The notes: generated by a model from the letters alone, not told the origin. Shown: positions 31,105 to 42,483, counted from the first letter of the stretch. The stretch: 64,000 nucleotides of DNA from Lacinutrix neustonica (GCF_026625145.1 NZ_CP113088.1:1-64000), one strand, 5' to 3'. A program made the numbers and translations.

Positions 31105-32196
31105 TTATCCTGTGGTTATTCGATTATAGAAGCTTCTTATTTTTCTATATAAATACGTGTTTGTTTTAACATAATAAAACGAAATAAAACAAACCACAAT
31201 CATAAAAATTACGGCACCAAAAATAGCTTGTGCCGGTGTTAAGGCTTTATAAAAAAAGTATTTTAAACTTATGCCTATAAAACTGCCATAAATAATCATA
31301 AAATGAATGACATAGATGGACAAGGTTTTTTGTCCTATTTTAGTAATAATGGCTTGCTTTAAATAACGCTCAAACGTGTAGAATACTCCAAATAAAACAA
31401 GCACATTCCCCAATCGCTTAAAAAGGTAATTATAATTCGCACTCTGCGTAAATAAAGGCAAATCAAACCAGTCATCTAAAAGCTTCAAAGTGGGAGAAGA
31501 GAAAAATATTAAAAAAACTCCAATGAGTAAAAACCCGGTGATTTTAATCTGCTTATAGTTATTTTTATTGCCAAACTCAGAAAACAGGATGGCGATAAAT
31601 CCCCCAAAACAAACATAGCCAAACCATGGTAATATGGTAAATACAGAGCCGTTTTGTAAACTAAGATAATTAGAAAACAACACCGGCATATTCTCAATAG
31701 TTAAGGTTCTATACAGGGGTTCGGAAACAAAAATACTAAAGCCTAAAATTAAAAAGACAATCGCTAATAAGGCTTTATTACCAAAGACCATTAAATACAC
31801 AAGGATTAGTAGTATGAGCGAGAGCCCTATACATTGTAGTACATCAACTTGTAAAAAATTAAGGTTTAATTTGCCATACATTAGGCTTATAAAAGAAAAC
31901 CGTAAAGCATACCCAATGATAATGAGTAATATGCCACGTTGTAGTCCCTTTTTTATACGCTGCTTTTCTGTGCCTTTCTCTTGTGCTTTTAATAATAAAA
32001 AAACAAAAACTAAACCGGTTATCGTAAAAAACGTGGGTGCAGTAATACCCCTAAAATAGGACCAAATGTTATAGGCCGTATGGGTACTGTCCCTATAAAT
32101 TGGATTTAAAAGGGTGTCAATAAAATGACCTTGTAACATCATTAAAATGGCAAATGCCCTAACGGCGTCTAGAAAAAAGAGTCTTTTAGGTTTCAA
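31105..32196 (-). CDS. Heparan-alpha-glucosaminide N-acetyltransferase-like (DUF1624) membrane protein
   Basis: A 363-residue protein with ten or so membrane helices. It starts MKPKRLFFLDAVRAFAILMM with the R-x-x-x-L-D-A-x-R-x-x-A-I motif shared by DUF1624/HGSNAT-like and acyltransferase-3-like membrane acyltransferases, then G-H-F-I-D with the likely catalytic His. G-I-T-A-P-T-F-F-T-I-T-G follows. Such enzymes move acyl groups onto sugars of envelope polymers. The substrate is unknown. The frame is intact and the gene appears monocistronic. Confidence 0.72.
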   Translation of the reverse strand: MKPKRLFFLDAVRAFAILMMLQGHFIDTLLNPIYRDSTHTAYNIWSYFRGITAPTFFTITGLVFVFLLLKAQEKGTEKQRIKKGLQRGILLIIIGYALRFSFISLMYGKLNLNFLQVDVLQCIGLSLILLILVYLMVFGNKALLAIVFLILGFSIFVSEPLYRTLTIENMPVLFSNYLSLQNGSVFTILPWFGYVCFGGFIAILFSEFGNKNNYKQIKITGFLLIGVFLIFFSSPTLKLLDDWFDLPLFTQSANYNYLFKRLGNVLVLFGVFYTFERYLKQAIITKIGQKTLSIYVIHFMIIYGSFIGISLKYFFYKALTPAQAIFGAVIFMIVVCFISFYYVKTNTYLYRKIRSFYNRITTG

Positions 32197-32325
32197 TATA
32201 AAAAATAGTTAATGCTGTAAAGATAATAGAATACCTTTCATTTAAAAAAGATTGATTGATAGCATACCGTAAAAGAAAAAAATCTGATCGCTTATGAATT
32301 AAAGTTAAAAAGGGGAGTGTTTGTA

Positions 32326-33591
32326 TTATTCTTTAGGGTATCTCTCAACATCTTTATGTTGCCAAATGAGGTTCACTATTTGCCAGGTACCATCTAATTT
32401 CATTAAATGTAAATATTCGACCCAATTATCTGAAACGAGCTTAACATTGGCTATACGGTTGTAAATGTCAAGAATGACAGCGGTATTATTTGCAGGGACA
32501 GGAAATTTAGTGTTCGATTTATTCCAAGAATTAGCGAATGCCATCATTTGTGTCTTTGTGGTTCTTTGGGAGTATTCTTTTTTTGTAGTTCTATCCCAAC
32601 CAATAGTTACTTTATTTAAGCTATCGTTCAGGACTTCATTCATCAACTCCGGTTGTAATTGTTGTAATCCAATAAGATACCCTAATGCCTTTTCTTTAAT
32701 TTCTATAGAGTCTTTTTGAGAGGCAATTTTACTTAAAACGATAGCGACATTAGAGTAAACGGGACGCGTTCTAATTAACTTACCCGAGGTATCTAATTGT
32801 TTTAAGTTAATGTTGTTACCAATGCTGTCGTATGTCTTTTCTCCAATAGCAAATTGCCATTGATTTAAAGCTAATTCACCTTTTTCATTATGGTAGCTGT
32901 AAGTAACATGGTTACCTATAGTATCATAAGTGTCTTGATAAGAAGCTATACCAACGGAATTATTTGTTACCTCTAGGTGTTCGTTTAAATTGTAGTGCGC
33001 TTTTGGTGCCCCTGTTTTGTCTAATAAAATACCAGTGGTTCCAAATTCGAAATAAGGAGCGACGTTTACTTCTTGGTTTTCTATATTATACCGTTTTTCT
33101 ATAATTAATTTTTTGTGTTTTGACCAATTATAAGTGGCAATTCCCCAGTTGGACGCCATAGGTTGATCTTCTAAATTATAAAACATAAGGGTGTTTTTAA
33201 AACCATTACTATCATACAAAAAGACTTCTTTAAAGACTTCTCTGTCGTTAGTAACACGCTTGTTGTTTGGGTCGTAGAAGGTTACTGGTTTCTTTGTAAT
33301 CTTCATAACGAATCAACATTCTATAGGCGCCTATAGAGAATAGGGGGTGTTGCTTTTCAGTATGGTAGTGGTTATTTATAATTTCAGTTAATCTACTAGA
33401 GGCATCATATTTAAAAACATAATGAGACGTAGCCTTTGCGGTTTCGCTGTTCATGGGATGCGTGCCAGCGAGCTCGACAAAAGGGGAAACGTGGTTATAT
33501 CTCAAATGCCTGAAATAACTTTCTTTATACTGCTTTTGTGCGTGAATAGATATTGATAGACATAAAAAAAAAGAAGTTTTAAGAGTTTCAT
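32326..33591 (-). CDS. Secreted hypothetical protein with MORN/YD-like repeats (two frame breaks)
   Basis: With the A9 run at 33564-33572 extended by one base, the ATG at 33591 gives a signal peptide (MKLLKLLFFLCLSISIHAQ). The chain continues through Y-D-A-S-S-R-L-T-E-I-I-N-N-H-Y. A second break near 33280 connects Y-E-D-Y-K-E to P-V-T-F-Y-D-P-N-N-K-R. The rest has recurrent Y-N-L/Y-D-T-I-G-N segments (YNLEDQ, YNIENQ, YDTIGNHVTY, YDSIGNNINL) resembling antitoxin-type MORN or YD repeats. The C-terminus looks like an NTF2/SnoaL-type domain (Y-L-H-L-M-K-L-D-G-T-W-Q-I-V-N-L-I-W-Q). About 421 residues; no function is assigned. Confidence 0.6.
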
Positions 33592-34051
33592 AATGACATT
33601 TTGATTTAGTCCTGGATGAGTAGTGATGCTAAATTACTTAATAAGTACTAGTTATAATACCTTTTATGCAAAGGAATATAGCCATAACCCAAACCCGTTC
33701 ATGGCTCATGACACTTCGTTCAGGTATTGATTAACAGTATTACAAGATGAATGGCCTTAATACTGGTCGCCTAGTCCAACATACCAATGACTCTATAACC
33801 ATGCGCATATTCATTATTTGTCCCGCATTTTCTATGCTTAATATATAACACTTTCTAAATGACTAAAGTCTTAGGTTTTAACAAAGCACGTTCTTCTTTA
33901 AAATTCCGTTTATTGAGAATTAAAAGGTCACCTAATTCTTAACGCTTAACATGAACACGATCTGGGGAGCATGGCCAAACGTGCCTATTTTTAATATCAA
34001 ATAAATAGTTGGGTATTTAATATTAATATATATTTATACAAAACTACCAAT
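33592..34051. other. Non-coding gap of about 460 bp, nothing recognised
   Basis: All frames are rich in stops. I see no RNA gene, palindromic repeat copy or strong hairpin. The last ~100 bp presumably hold the promoter of the symporter gene. Confidence 0.5.
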
Positions 34052-35425
34052 TTGCAAAATCTCGACCAATGTATTGCCGATTTCGCTTCATTCGTATGGG
34101 GACTGCCCTTACTTATCATTTTAATAGGAGGCGGATTATTTTTAATCATTTATTCTAAATTTTTACCCTTTCGCTATTTGGGTCATGCCATTCAGGTCTT
34201 ACGAGGGAAATATGATAATCCAGACGATCCAGGAGAAATTTCGCATTTTCAAGCCTTAACAACGGCATTGTCAACGACTATAGGTATGGGAAATATTGCG
34301 GGGGTTGCTGTCGCCATTGCTATAGGTGGTCCTGGTGCGATGTTTTGGATGTGGATAAGTGCTATTGTAGGTATGAGTACCAAGTTTTTTACCTGTACAT
34401 TGGCGGTCATGTTTCGAGGCAAAGATAGTAATGGAGCGATTCAAGGGGGTCCCATGTATTTTATTACAGAAGGTTTAGGCCAGCACTGGAAACCCTTAGC
34501 GGCATTTTTCTGTCTTTGCGGCATGATTGGTGTCTTACCCGTTTTTAATGTAAATCAGTTAACACAGGCTATTAATGATATTGTGTTAATACCTAATGGG
34601 GTTCAAGTGTCTTTTTTAACGAACTTATCGGTGGGGTTGGTACTGGTTGCTATGACCTCACTTGTTATTTTGGGAGGTTTAAACCGAATTAGTAAGGTGG
34701 CCTCTAAACTGGTACCCAGTATGGTGATTTTATATTTTGTCCTTGTACTCATTATTCTAATCACAAATATCGAAGTCCTTCCAAAATACTTCAAACTTAT
34801 TTTTACAGATGCTTTTGCAGCAAATAATTTTAATGGTGATTCTTTTTTAGGGGGCATGGTTGGTGGTCTTATTTTGTTGGGCGTGCGTCGTGGGGCCTTC
34901 TCCAATGAAGCTGGGATTGGTACAGCGCCAATGGCACACGGGGCGGCAAAAACAGCAGAGCCCATTCGTGAAGGTTTAGTCGCCATGTTAGGACCAGCAA
35001 TAGATACCCTTATTGTTTGCACGCTAACTGCTTTAGCGATTTTAGTAACAGATGTTTGGCAAACCAGTGATGCTAATGGGGTGAGCTTAACAGCCTCGGC
35101 ATTTGCTAAAACCATGCCTGTTTATGGTAAATATTTATTAATGATATGTATCGCTGTGTTTAGTATTTCCTCACTATTTAGTTATTCTTATTACGGAATG
35201 AAATGTGCGTCATTTTTATTTGGAGCGCACAACAAACATTATTTTAACTACTTCTATATTGTAAGTATCATTGTAGGCGCCACAACTTCTTTGAGTTTAA
35301 TGTTAAATTTAATTGATGGCGTATTTGCTTTGATGGCTGTGCCAACCATGTTAACTACCATCGCATTAGCGCCAAAAGTATTGAAAGAGGCAAAACGGTA
35401 TTTTTCAACCTTAAAAAAAGCATAA
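34052..35425 (+). CDS. Sodium:alanine symporter family (AGCS) amino-acid transporter
   Basis: A 457-residue inner-membrane transporter with ten to eleven helices. The AGCS signature is clear: F-Q-A-L-T-T-A-L-S-T-T-I-G-M-G-N-I-A-G-V-A, then G-G-P-G-A-M-F-W-M-W, I-Q-G-G-P-M-Y-F-I and R-R-G-A-F-S-N-E-A-G-I-G-T-A-P. These proteins import alanine or glycine with sodium. The start is TTG at 34052 (M-Q-N-L-D-Q-C-I), because no in-frame ATG precedes the first helix. The frame is intact. The acs gene follows 36 bp downstream, so the two may be co-transcribed. Confidence 0.93.
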   Translation: MQNLDQCIADFASFVWGLPLLIILIGGGLFLIIYSKFLPFRYLGHAIQVLRGKYDNPDDPGEISHFQALTTALSTTIGMGNIAGVAVAIAIGGPGAMFWMWISAIVGMSTKFFTCTLAVMFRGKDSNGAIQGGPMYFITEGLGQHWKPLAAFFCLCGMIGVLPVFNVNQLTQAINDIVLIPNGVQVSFLTNLSVGLVLVAMTSLVILGGLNRISKVASKLVPSMVILYFVLVLIILITNIEVLPKYFKLIFTDAFAANNFNGDSFLGGMVGGLILLGVRRGAFSNEAGIGTAPMAHGAAKTAEPIREGLVAMLGPAIDTLIVCTLTALAILVTDVWQTSDANGVSLTASAFAKTMPVYGKYLLMICIAVFSISSLFSYSYYGMKCASFLFGAHNKHYFNYFYIVSIIVGATTSLSLMLNLIDGVFALMAVPTMLTTIALAPKVLKEAKRYFSTLKKA

Positions 35426-35461
35426 TTTTTCTTAAATTTAAGAAGATAATAAAAAGCGATT

Positions 35462-37367
35462 ATGAGCAATTACCATATAAAACACCTCGAAGAATATTAC
35501 CAAGTCTATAGGAAGTCTATTAGTGAACCGAGAAAAGTTCGGGAAGAAATTGCCGAAGAACAGTTTCTATGGCGTAAAAAATGGGACCAGGTATTATCTT
35601 GGGATTTTACCAAACCTGAAGTCAAATGGTTTGAAGGGGCAAAATTGAACATTACCGAAAATTGCATCGACAGACATTTATTAACTAGAGGGGATAAAAC
35701 AGCCATTATTTTTGAGCCTAACAATCCTGAAGAACAAGCGCTTCATATTACCTATAAAGACTTACACGAACGCGTTTGTAAAATGGCAAATGTGTTGAAG
35801 TCTAAAGGGATTAAAAAAGGAGATCGCGTCTGCTTGTATTTACCTATGATTCCAGAATTGGCCGTTTCTGTATTTGCCTGTGCACGAATTGGCGCCATTC
35901 ACTCCGTGGTATTTGCCGGTTTTTCAGCCACAGCATTGTCCACCCGAATTAATGATGCCGATTGTAAAATGGTGATTACCAGTGACGGTTCTTTCCGTGG
36001 TAATAAAACCATTGACTTAAAAGGCATCGTTGATGCAGCTTTAAAAGATTGCCAATGTATAGAAAGTGTCTTAGTGGTAAAGCGCACCAATGCTAATGTT
36101 GCAATGAATGATTTAGACCATTGGTTAGAACCTTTGTTAAATGAAGCGTCTTCGCATTGTGAACCGTGAAATTATGGATGCAGAAGATCCACTATTTATA
36201 TTATATACTTCGGGATCTACAGGTAAGCCTAAAGGGATGGTGCATACTACGGCGGGGTATATGGTATATACGGCGTATACCTTTAAAAATGTATTTCAGT
36301 ATACAGAAAAAGATGTGTTTTGGTGCAGTGCAGATATTGGATGGATTACAGGACACAGCTATATTTTGTATGGCCCCTTGGCGAATGGCGCCACTTCAGT
36401 GTTATTCGAGGGCGTACCTAGTTATCCAGATTTTAGTCGGTTTTGGCAAATTGTAGAGAAGCACAAAGTGAATCAATTTTATACCGCACCAACGGCTATT
36501 AGAGCCTTGGCAAAAGAAGGCACCGCATATACTCAAAACAATGATTTATCCTCTTTAAAAGTGTTGGGTACCGTGGGAGAGCCTATCAATGAAGAAGCGT
36601 GGCACTGGTATGATGATAATATTGGTAAAAACCAGGCGCCTATAGTGGATACTTGGTTTCAAACAGAAAATGGTGGCATTATGATCACCCCAATTCCGTA
36701 TGTCACCCCCACAAAACCCACCTATGCCACCCTGCCTTTTATAGGGATTCAGCCTTGTTTAATGAATGAAGAAGGTAAAGAAATTAGAGGAAATCAGGTG
36801 AGTGGACGCTTATGTATAAAGTTTCCTTGGCCCAGTATAGCGCGAACCATTTGGGGAGACCATGACCGCTATAAAGCGACTTATTTCTCGGCTTTTGAAA
36901 ATAAATATTTTACAGGGGATGGTGCCTTACGGGATGAGGTTGGCTACTACCGCATTACAGGGCGTGTGGACGACGTGATTATTGTTTCCGGACATAACCT
37001 TGGGACCGCACCTATTGAAGATGCTATAAATGAGCATCCTGCAGTGGCAGAATCTGCCGTGGTCGGTTTTCCACATAATATAAAAGGCCATGCATTGTAT
37101 GGCTATGTTATTTTAAAAGAATCTGGTGAAGGGAGAGACCAAGACAATGTACGTCGCGAAATTAATCAAATAATTTCGGAACAAATTGGACCCATTGCCA
37201 AACTTGATAAAATTCAATTTACTAGCGGATTACCTAAAACGCGAAGTGGTAAAATAATGAGACGTATTTTACGAAAAATTGCCTGTCAGGATTCTGAAAA
37301 TTTAGGAGACATAAGCACTTTGTTAAATCCCGAAGTGGTAGAAAGTATTATTGAGAACGCCTTATAA
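35462..37367 (+). CDS. acs: Acetyl-CoA synthetase (acetate-CoA ligase; one frame break)
   Basis: An enzyme of about 635 residues that activates acetate through acetyl-AMP. The first half has the A-C-S N-terminal domain (H-L-E-E-Y-Y-Q-V-Y, then W-F-E-G-A-K-L-N-I-T-E-N-C) and H-S-V-V-F-A-G-F-S. The second half has the P-loop-like Y-T-S-G-S-T-G-K-P-K-G, W-C-S-A-D-I-G-W-I-T-G-H-S, D-T-W-F-Q-T-E-N-G-G and the C-terminal Lys motif R-S-G-K-I-M-R-R. The break at 36164-36169 shows CCGTGA where CCGGA is needed (C-E-P-E-I-M-D-A-E-D), the only case with an inserted T. Confidence 0.94.
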
Positions 37368-37506
37368 AAGCACTTTTTACATAAAGCAGGAGTTAAAAAA
37401 AGTTAAATTATGGATTGAGATAATTTTAGTTTTGATTGGATTACAGAGGACAGTAATGTCTTTGTATTTTTAAATCAACATTAATTAATCTTAAAAATTT
37501 AAAATT

Positions 37507-37692
37507 ATGAACAGCGATCAATTTGAAGGAAAATGGAAACAAATTAAAGGTGATTTTAAACAGAAATATGGGAAAATCACGGATAATGAATACAAGGAAG
37601 CCGAAGGTGACTTTGATAAATTAGCAGGTAAAGTTCAAGAAAAATATGGCAAGTCTAAAGAAGATCTTAAAAAAGAAATAGATAGTTGGTAG
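37507..37692 (+). CDS. CsbD-family stress protein
   Basis: A 61-residue hydrophilic protein with the complete CsbD pattern: N-S-D-Q-F-E-G-K-W-K-Q-I-K-G, then K-x-K-Y-G-K-I-T-D and F-D-K-L-A-G-K-V-Q-E-K-Y-G. CsbD-like proteins are small, abundant under general stress and of unknown biochemical role. A terminator follows 22 bp after the stop, so it is probably monocistronic. Confidence 0.92.
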   Translation: MNSDQFEGKWKQIKGDFKQKYGKITDNEYKEAEGDFDKLAGKVQEKYGKSKEDLKKEIDSW

Positions 37693-37714
37693 GCTTTAAT
37701 TACCAAATCAAAAC

Positions 37715-37751
37715 AGCGTCTCTAGGTCATGATTTAGAGACGCTTTTTTTT
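37715..37751 (+). terminator. Rho-independent terminator of the CsbD gene
   Basis: AGCGTCTCTA (37715-37724) pairs with TAGAGACGCT (37735-37744), followed by eight T residues. Confidence 0.88.
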
Positions 37752-37769
37752 AAATAAAATGAAATATAC

Positions 37770-38597
37770 ATGATAAAAAACTACCTACTACCCCTGCTTT
37801 TAACGCTCATTTGCTCCAGTTGTGCCTCTAGAAAATTCGAAGATGTCTTATACTTAGAAAAAGTACCGAATGAGGAGTCTCTTAAGCTTAATGTCTTTCA
37901 ACCTAGACATACAAAGGATTCAAAACCAATGCCCGTCGTTATCTTTGTACATGGTGGCTATTGGGCAGAAGGCGATAAAGATATTTATGGTTTTTTAGGG
38001 CGTAATTTTGCTAAGCACGATGTGGTCACTGTGATTCCGTCTTACACTCTAAGTCCGAAAGCGAACTATGATACTATGGCTAAAGAGATTGCAAAAGCGG
38101 TAGAATGGACCGTGAATAATATTGAAGAGTACCATGGCAATCCTGAGCAAATTTACTTAATGGGACATTCGGCTGGCGGTCATCTTATTGCTTTAATTAG
38201 TACCAATCCAAGATACCTAAAAACGCCTGAAGTGATAAAAGGTGTTATTTTAAATGATGCCGCAGGATTAGACATGTATACCTATTTACAAAACCATCCA
38301 CCCACTGCAAAATACCATTATAAAACTACGTGGACTACAGATCCTGAACAATGGAAAAAGGCGTCTCCGCTTTATTTCGTAGATGAAAAAGCACCACCAT
38401 TCCTCATTTATATTGGGAAAAAAACCTATGCCTCTATTAAAAAACAGAATGCGGTGTTTATAGATAAGCTTAATGAATTTCAAAAGGAAATACAACCCAT
38501 CTATTTAGATAAAAAACACGTGCCGATGATGAGTCAGTATTTTTTTCCTTGGACCAAGCGTTACGATGAGATTTTATCATTCATTAACACGAATTAA
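37770..38597 (+). CDS. Alpha/beta hydrolase lipoprotein (esterase/lipase type)
   Basis: A 275-residue protein with a lipoprotein signal (L-I-C-S-S-C, mature Cys near residue 17). The hydrolase domain has the oxyanion motif F-V-H-G-G-Y-W and nucleophile elbow G-H-S-A-G-G-H, as in the carboxylesterase/kynurenine-formamidase-like branch. The Asp and His of the triad are probably in the C-terminal third (K-K-H-V-P-M-M). It should act in the periplasm or at the outer membrane. The substrate is unknown. The frame is intact. Confidence 0.82.
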   Translation: MIKNYLLPLLLTLICSSCASRKFEDVLYLEKVPNEESLKLNVFQPRHTKDSKPMPVVIFVHGGYWAEGDKDIYGFLGRNFAKHDVVTVIPSYTLSPKANYDTMAKEIAKAVEWTVNNIEEYHGNPEQIYLMGHSAGGHLIALISTNPRYLKTPEVIKGVILNDAAGLDMYTYLQNHPPTAKYHYKTTWTTDPEQWKKASPLYFVDEKAPPFLIYIGKKTYASIKKQNAVFIDKLNEFQKEIQPIYLDKKHVPMMSQYFFPWTKRYDEILSFINTN

Positions 38598-38697
38598 GAG
38601 CCCGTCATAAATGGGTTTATAAACGGTAAATTTCTATAAATAGTGTAACTTTAATCAGGATTTGTCGTCCCATGAGTTATTAATCAATTTTACTATC

Positions 38698-40404
38698 ATG
38701 AAGAAAATCAGTGTATTGTTTAGCTTAATTCTTTTTACTATTGTTTTAAATGCCCAGCAGGTAGGGATAACTCCGAAGTTAAAGAACATGTTAAAGCACG
38801 TATAGACACGCAAACCAATGTAGCGATTGCCATTGGTTTTATAGACGGTGAAAGTGTCGACTATTTTAGCGCTGGAACAACAGCTTTAGACACAGGGAGC
38901 AAGGTCGATGAACATTCTGTATTTGAAATCGGTTCTATTTCAAAAGTGTTCACCACTGTTTTATTAGCTCAAAAAATAAAGAGCGGCGACATGCGTCTGT
39001 CAGATCCTATTGCTAAATATCTACCTGTAACGGTAACCGTACCCTCTCGAAATGGTAAAGAGATCACCATAAGAGATCTAGCGACACATACTTCGGCGTT
39101 GCCAAGAATGCCGAGATAATTTTACGCCTGAAAACCCTAACAATCCCTTTGCCGACTATAGCTACGAGCAGTTGTATCACTTTATTTCTCATTACGAATT
39201 ACCACGAGATATAGGTGAGCGCTATGAATATTCTAACTTGGGTATGGGGCTATTAGGCCATATTTTAGAATTGCAAAGCGGAAAAACCTATGAAGAATTA
39301 GTTATAGCGAATATTGCAAAACCATTAAAAATGGAGGATACCCGCGTTAGTTTAAATGAAAGTATGAAAAAACGTCCGGCCAAAGGTTACTCTGGATTAA
39401 ATGAAGTAGAAAATTGGGACATCATCACTTTGGCTGGAGCAGGAGGTATTCGTTCCACCGTGAGTGATATGGTTAAATTTATAAAAGCCAATATGGGGGT
39501 TGTAAAGACTCCTCTTTACGAAGCCATGCAGTTAAGTCATGAACCGGCTTTTAAGAATGAAGACACTAACTTCAAAATTGGTCTCGCTTGGCATTATGAA
39601 AATAAGGGTGACGTGATTTGGCATAACGGTAGAACAGGAGGCTATTCATCATTTGCGGGTTTTATGCCAAAAACTAATAATGGGGTTGTTGTATTAACCA
39701 ATGGTACTGAAGATGTAGGCGCCTTAAGTTTTAGAATTTTAGGTGGGCCAACGCCACTCGTTGCTCCAAAAAAATCTATACTACCGCTATTAGAGAAAGA
39801 AATCAATACGAATGGTATTAGTGCTGCCATTACCTGGTATAAAAAGGCTAAAATGGAAACTCCAGAAGACTACAAGTTTGAAGAAGAGACGTTAAATACT
39901 TTAGGCTATATGTATTTAGGCCAAGGAGAAAAGGACATCGCTTTGGAAATCTTCAAGTTAAATGTCTCCATGTATCCGAAGCGGCGAACCCTTACGATTC
40001 TCTAGGTGAGGCTTATTTAGAAATGGGAAACACGGCATTAGCGATCGAAAATTATAAGAAGTCCTTAGATTTAAATCCCGCAAATGATAATGCCGTGAAC
40101 CGTTTTAAAAGGATTGGGCGAAAGCATCAAAGACGTTGAGGTCCCAGTAGCCCTATTAAAATCTTATGAAGGCAAGTATGAATTGGCGCCAACATTTCAT
40201 ATCGTTATCACCGAAAAGGAAGGACGGTTGTTTGCACAGGCTACAGCGCAACCTCAATTTGAATTGTTCCCGTCAGCGGTTAATCAATTTTATTTCAAAA
40301 TAGTAAAAGCAAACGTGGTCTTTAATGCCAATAGCAAAGGAAAGATTGAGAGTTTAACCTTGTTCCAAAACGGTCAAGTGGTTCCTGGAAAAAAAATGGA
40401 ATAA
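38698..40404 (+). CDS. Serine beta-lactamase-like hydrolase with TPR segment (four frame breaks)
   Basis: The ATG at 38698 begins a signal peptide (MKKISVLFSLILFTIVLNAQ). The class C beta-lactamase/D-peptidase domain has S-I-S-K (nucleophile Ser ~79), Y-S-N (~178) and H-N-G-R-T-G-G (~309). A short TPR-like stretch (Y-M-Y-L-G-Q-G-E-K-D-I-A-L-E-I-F, then A-Y-L-E-M-G-N-T-A-L-A-I-E-N-Y) and a C-terminal DUF3471-like domain follow. Breaks lie at 38764-38766 (G run), 39111-39116 (CCGAGA), 39976-39979 (CCGA) and ~40103 (T run); repair gives about 569 residues. Family members often hydrolyse peptides or esters rather than confer resistance. Confidence 0.83.
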
Positions 40405-40761
40405 CATTAAAAACGACTTGACGATCTGTTTTTAATCGCGCCTAAGATCCTTTTACTAGGAGCACGAATACTGCAGGATATAAGACCTAGAGGCGTACCC
40501 TTTTCATTAAGGACTTTTCTCCTTTATTTTTATATTTAGAATGGGGAAGCGCAAAGCTATGGGATATTGTATTTGGTCCCATGGTATCGTTTATATTTTG
40601 AACCTCATTTCCAAGAGTGGTAGAGGGCATGGTAACCCCTAATAATTCATGGGTAGCCCTTAAACAGGGGCTCCTGTCTTTGTCTATTATTTCAAGGTAA
40701 TTATTAAAAAGAGGCCCTCAATTTTAAATAAAATCGCGTTCTTTGTATTCAAGACAGGGAC
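40405..40761. other. Non-coding gap of about 357 bp, nothing recognised
   Basis: No reading frame of useful length, repeat copy or strong terminator was seen. A weak TTAAAAAC/GTTTTTAA hairpin just after the stop may end transcription of the hydrolase. TTCTTTG near 40740 is a poor match to a -7 element for the downstream regulator. Confidence 0.4.
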
Positions 40762-41334
40762 ATGGTAAACATAAGGGAATACATAGAAAAAATAGTCGCC
40801 GTTTCAGATAAGGATTGGCAATTGTTTTCTTCCAAATTAGAAAATAGAGTTTTTGAAAAAAGAACTAAAATATTAGAGGTTGGGGAGACAGAAAATTATA
40901 TTTCGTTTATTGAAAGTGGTATTGCTCGTTTTTTAATTCCCAAAGAGGAAGAAGACAAAGACATTACGTTTGGCTTTTGTTTTAAAAATGAATTTATAAG
41001 CGCCTACGATTCTTTTTTAACCAGAAAACCATCACTGTATCAGCTAGAAGCCCTTTCAACGGTTTCTATGTGGAGCATTTCTTATCCAGATTTACAAGAG
41101 GTTTATGAAAAAACGGCCATTGGAAATTTAATTGGCCGGCTCTCCTCTGAGCGTTTATTCCTTATTAAATCCAAACGCGAACAATCCCTTTTAAACGACT
41201 CGGCAGAACAACGGTATCTTAACTTGTTTACCGAACGTCCTAATTTGATTAAAGAAATTCCGCTAAAGTATATCGCCTCTTATATAGGGGTAACTCCCCA
41301 AGCATTGAGCCGCATACGTAAACGAATTTCTTAA
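40762..41334 (+). CDS. Crp/Fnr-family transcriptional regulator
   Basis: A 190-residue protein with an N-terminal cyclic-nucleotide-binding-like roll ([20 protein letters not shown]) and a C-terminal helix-turn-helix ([23 protein letters not shown]). This short form, with [14 protein letters not shown] in the centre, is the common Bacteroidota Crp type. It precedes the desaturase by 56 bp on the same strand and may control it, which is inference from position only. Confidence 0.87.
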   Translation: MVNIREYIEKIVAVSDKDWQLFSSKLENRVFEKRTKILEVGETENYISFIESGIARFLIPKEEEDKDITFGFCFKNEFISAYDSFLTRKPSLYQLEALSTVSMWSISYPDLQEVYEKTAIGNLIGRLSSERLFLIKSKREQSLLNDSAEQRYLNLFTERPNLIKEIPLKYIASYIGVTPQALSRIRKRIS

Positions 41335-41390
41335 CCTCGATTCATTTCATAATCCCGGAATATGTTAGTCCTTTGCGAAAAGCTTTGATT

Positions 41391-42126
41391 ATGAAAATTA
41401 TAATTTTAATATTAATACTGTGGTACACCGGTTTGTTTTTTCAAACCTTCTTTTTACACCGTTACGCCGCGCACCGCGACCTTTACCATGTCTAAAGTCA
41501 CAGAACGCATCTGTTTCTTTTTAACTTGGGTGTTTCAAGGCTCGAATTATTTAAGCGCTTATGGTTATGGGGTGATGCATAGACTACATCATGCGTATGC
41601 CGATACAGAAAAAGACCCGCATTCACCAAAATACGATGCGAACGTATTTTCTATGATGTGGCGTACCAAGAATATTTATCAAGACATTAATAAAAAGCGC
41701 ATCGAGGTAGCCGATAAATTTACTAAAAACGTCCCGCAATGGGAGGCCTTTGATAAGTTTGCCAGTTCGAGAATCTCTAGAATTACCTGGGGCGCCTTAT
41801 ATACGGTCTTTTTTATACTGTTTGCAACCGCTTGGTGGCACTGGTTATTCTTACCAGTGGCGTTTTTAATGGCCCCTATTCACGGCGTGATTATTAACTG
41901 GTTTGCACATATTTATGGGTATACTAATTTTAAGGTGAACGACACTTCTAAAAACCTTTTGCCTTTCGATTTTTTAATGATGGGTGAAGGCTATCACAAT
42001 AACCACCACACTCACAGTAGCAGAGCTAATTTTGGTGTGCGTTGGTTCGAAATTGATATCACCTACTGCATCATGGTCGTTTTAGATAAATTAAAGATTA
42101 TTAAACTGAAAAAAGCAGCTGTCTAA
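41391..42126 (+). CDS. Acyl-CoA/fatty-acid desaturase (one frame break)
   Basis: The ATG at 41391 opens M-K-I-I-I-L-I-L-I-L-W-Y. The three His boxes of membrane desaturases are H-R-Y-A-A-H, H-R-L-H-H-A-Y-A-D-T and H-N-N-H-H-T-H. The break at 41474-41479 shows CCGCGA where CCGGA is needed (A-A-H-R-T-F-T-M-S-K), a rare inserted C. Repaired length is about 245 residues, with four helices. It is probably a delta-9-type desaturase adjusting membrane fluidity. A strong terminator follows at 42181. Confidence 0.87.
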
Positions 42127-42180
42127 CAGTGGCAAGTAACCAACGTTTCTAATGGTTTTCTATAGAAAATCAGGAATGAG

Positions 42181-42213
42181 TCTCCTCCTTGAAAAAGCGA
42201 GGAGATTTTTTTT
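42181..42213 (+). terminator. Rho-independent terminator after the desaturase
   Basis: TCTCCTC (42181-42187) pairs with GAGGAGA (42199-42205) around an 11-base loop, followed by eight T residues. Confidence 0.8.
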
Positions 42214-42264
42214 ACAGTTATTTTTTGTTTACTATAAAATGCATCCATTTATTAAAAAATAAGA

Positions 42265-42318
42265 GTCATTGTCATTATGAGGAAGCGACGAGAGGGTGAC
42301 GTGATCATCCGTTGAAAA
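42265..42318. repeat. Degenerate dispersed palindromic repeat copy
   Basis: GTCATTATGAGGAAGCGACG followed by GTGATCATCCGTTGAAAA resembles the CGTCATTGCGAGG ... AATCTGTTGAAT unit with several changes. Confidence 0.5.
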
Positions 42319-42483
42319 TTTGGGTAAACACGAAAATAGATAAACGGCGTGGGCCATGCTTTACATAAGAAAAAGCCTGCACTAATAAAACTATAAAAAG
42401 AAAGCGGATGAAACGCATCATGAATCAAACCTTTTACTATATTTAGTCAACGAATTTCATAATTAATAAAAACACGTAAAGTC

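Noticed and set aside
34603..35115. Long minus-strand open frame opposite the AGCS symporter, and similar antisense frames elsewhere
   Set aside because: They mirror the codon pattern of the sense genes and have no motif, signal or ribosome site of their own.
38698..40404. Dedicated antibiotic-resistance beta-lactamase
   Set aside because: The TPR segment and C-terminal DUF3471-like domain mark a housekeeping serine hydrolase of the beta-lactamase fold; resistance is not supported.
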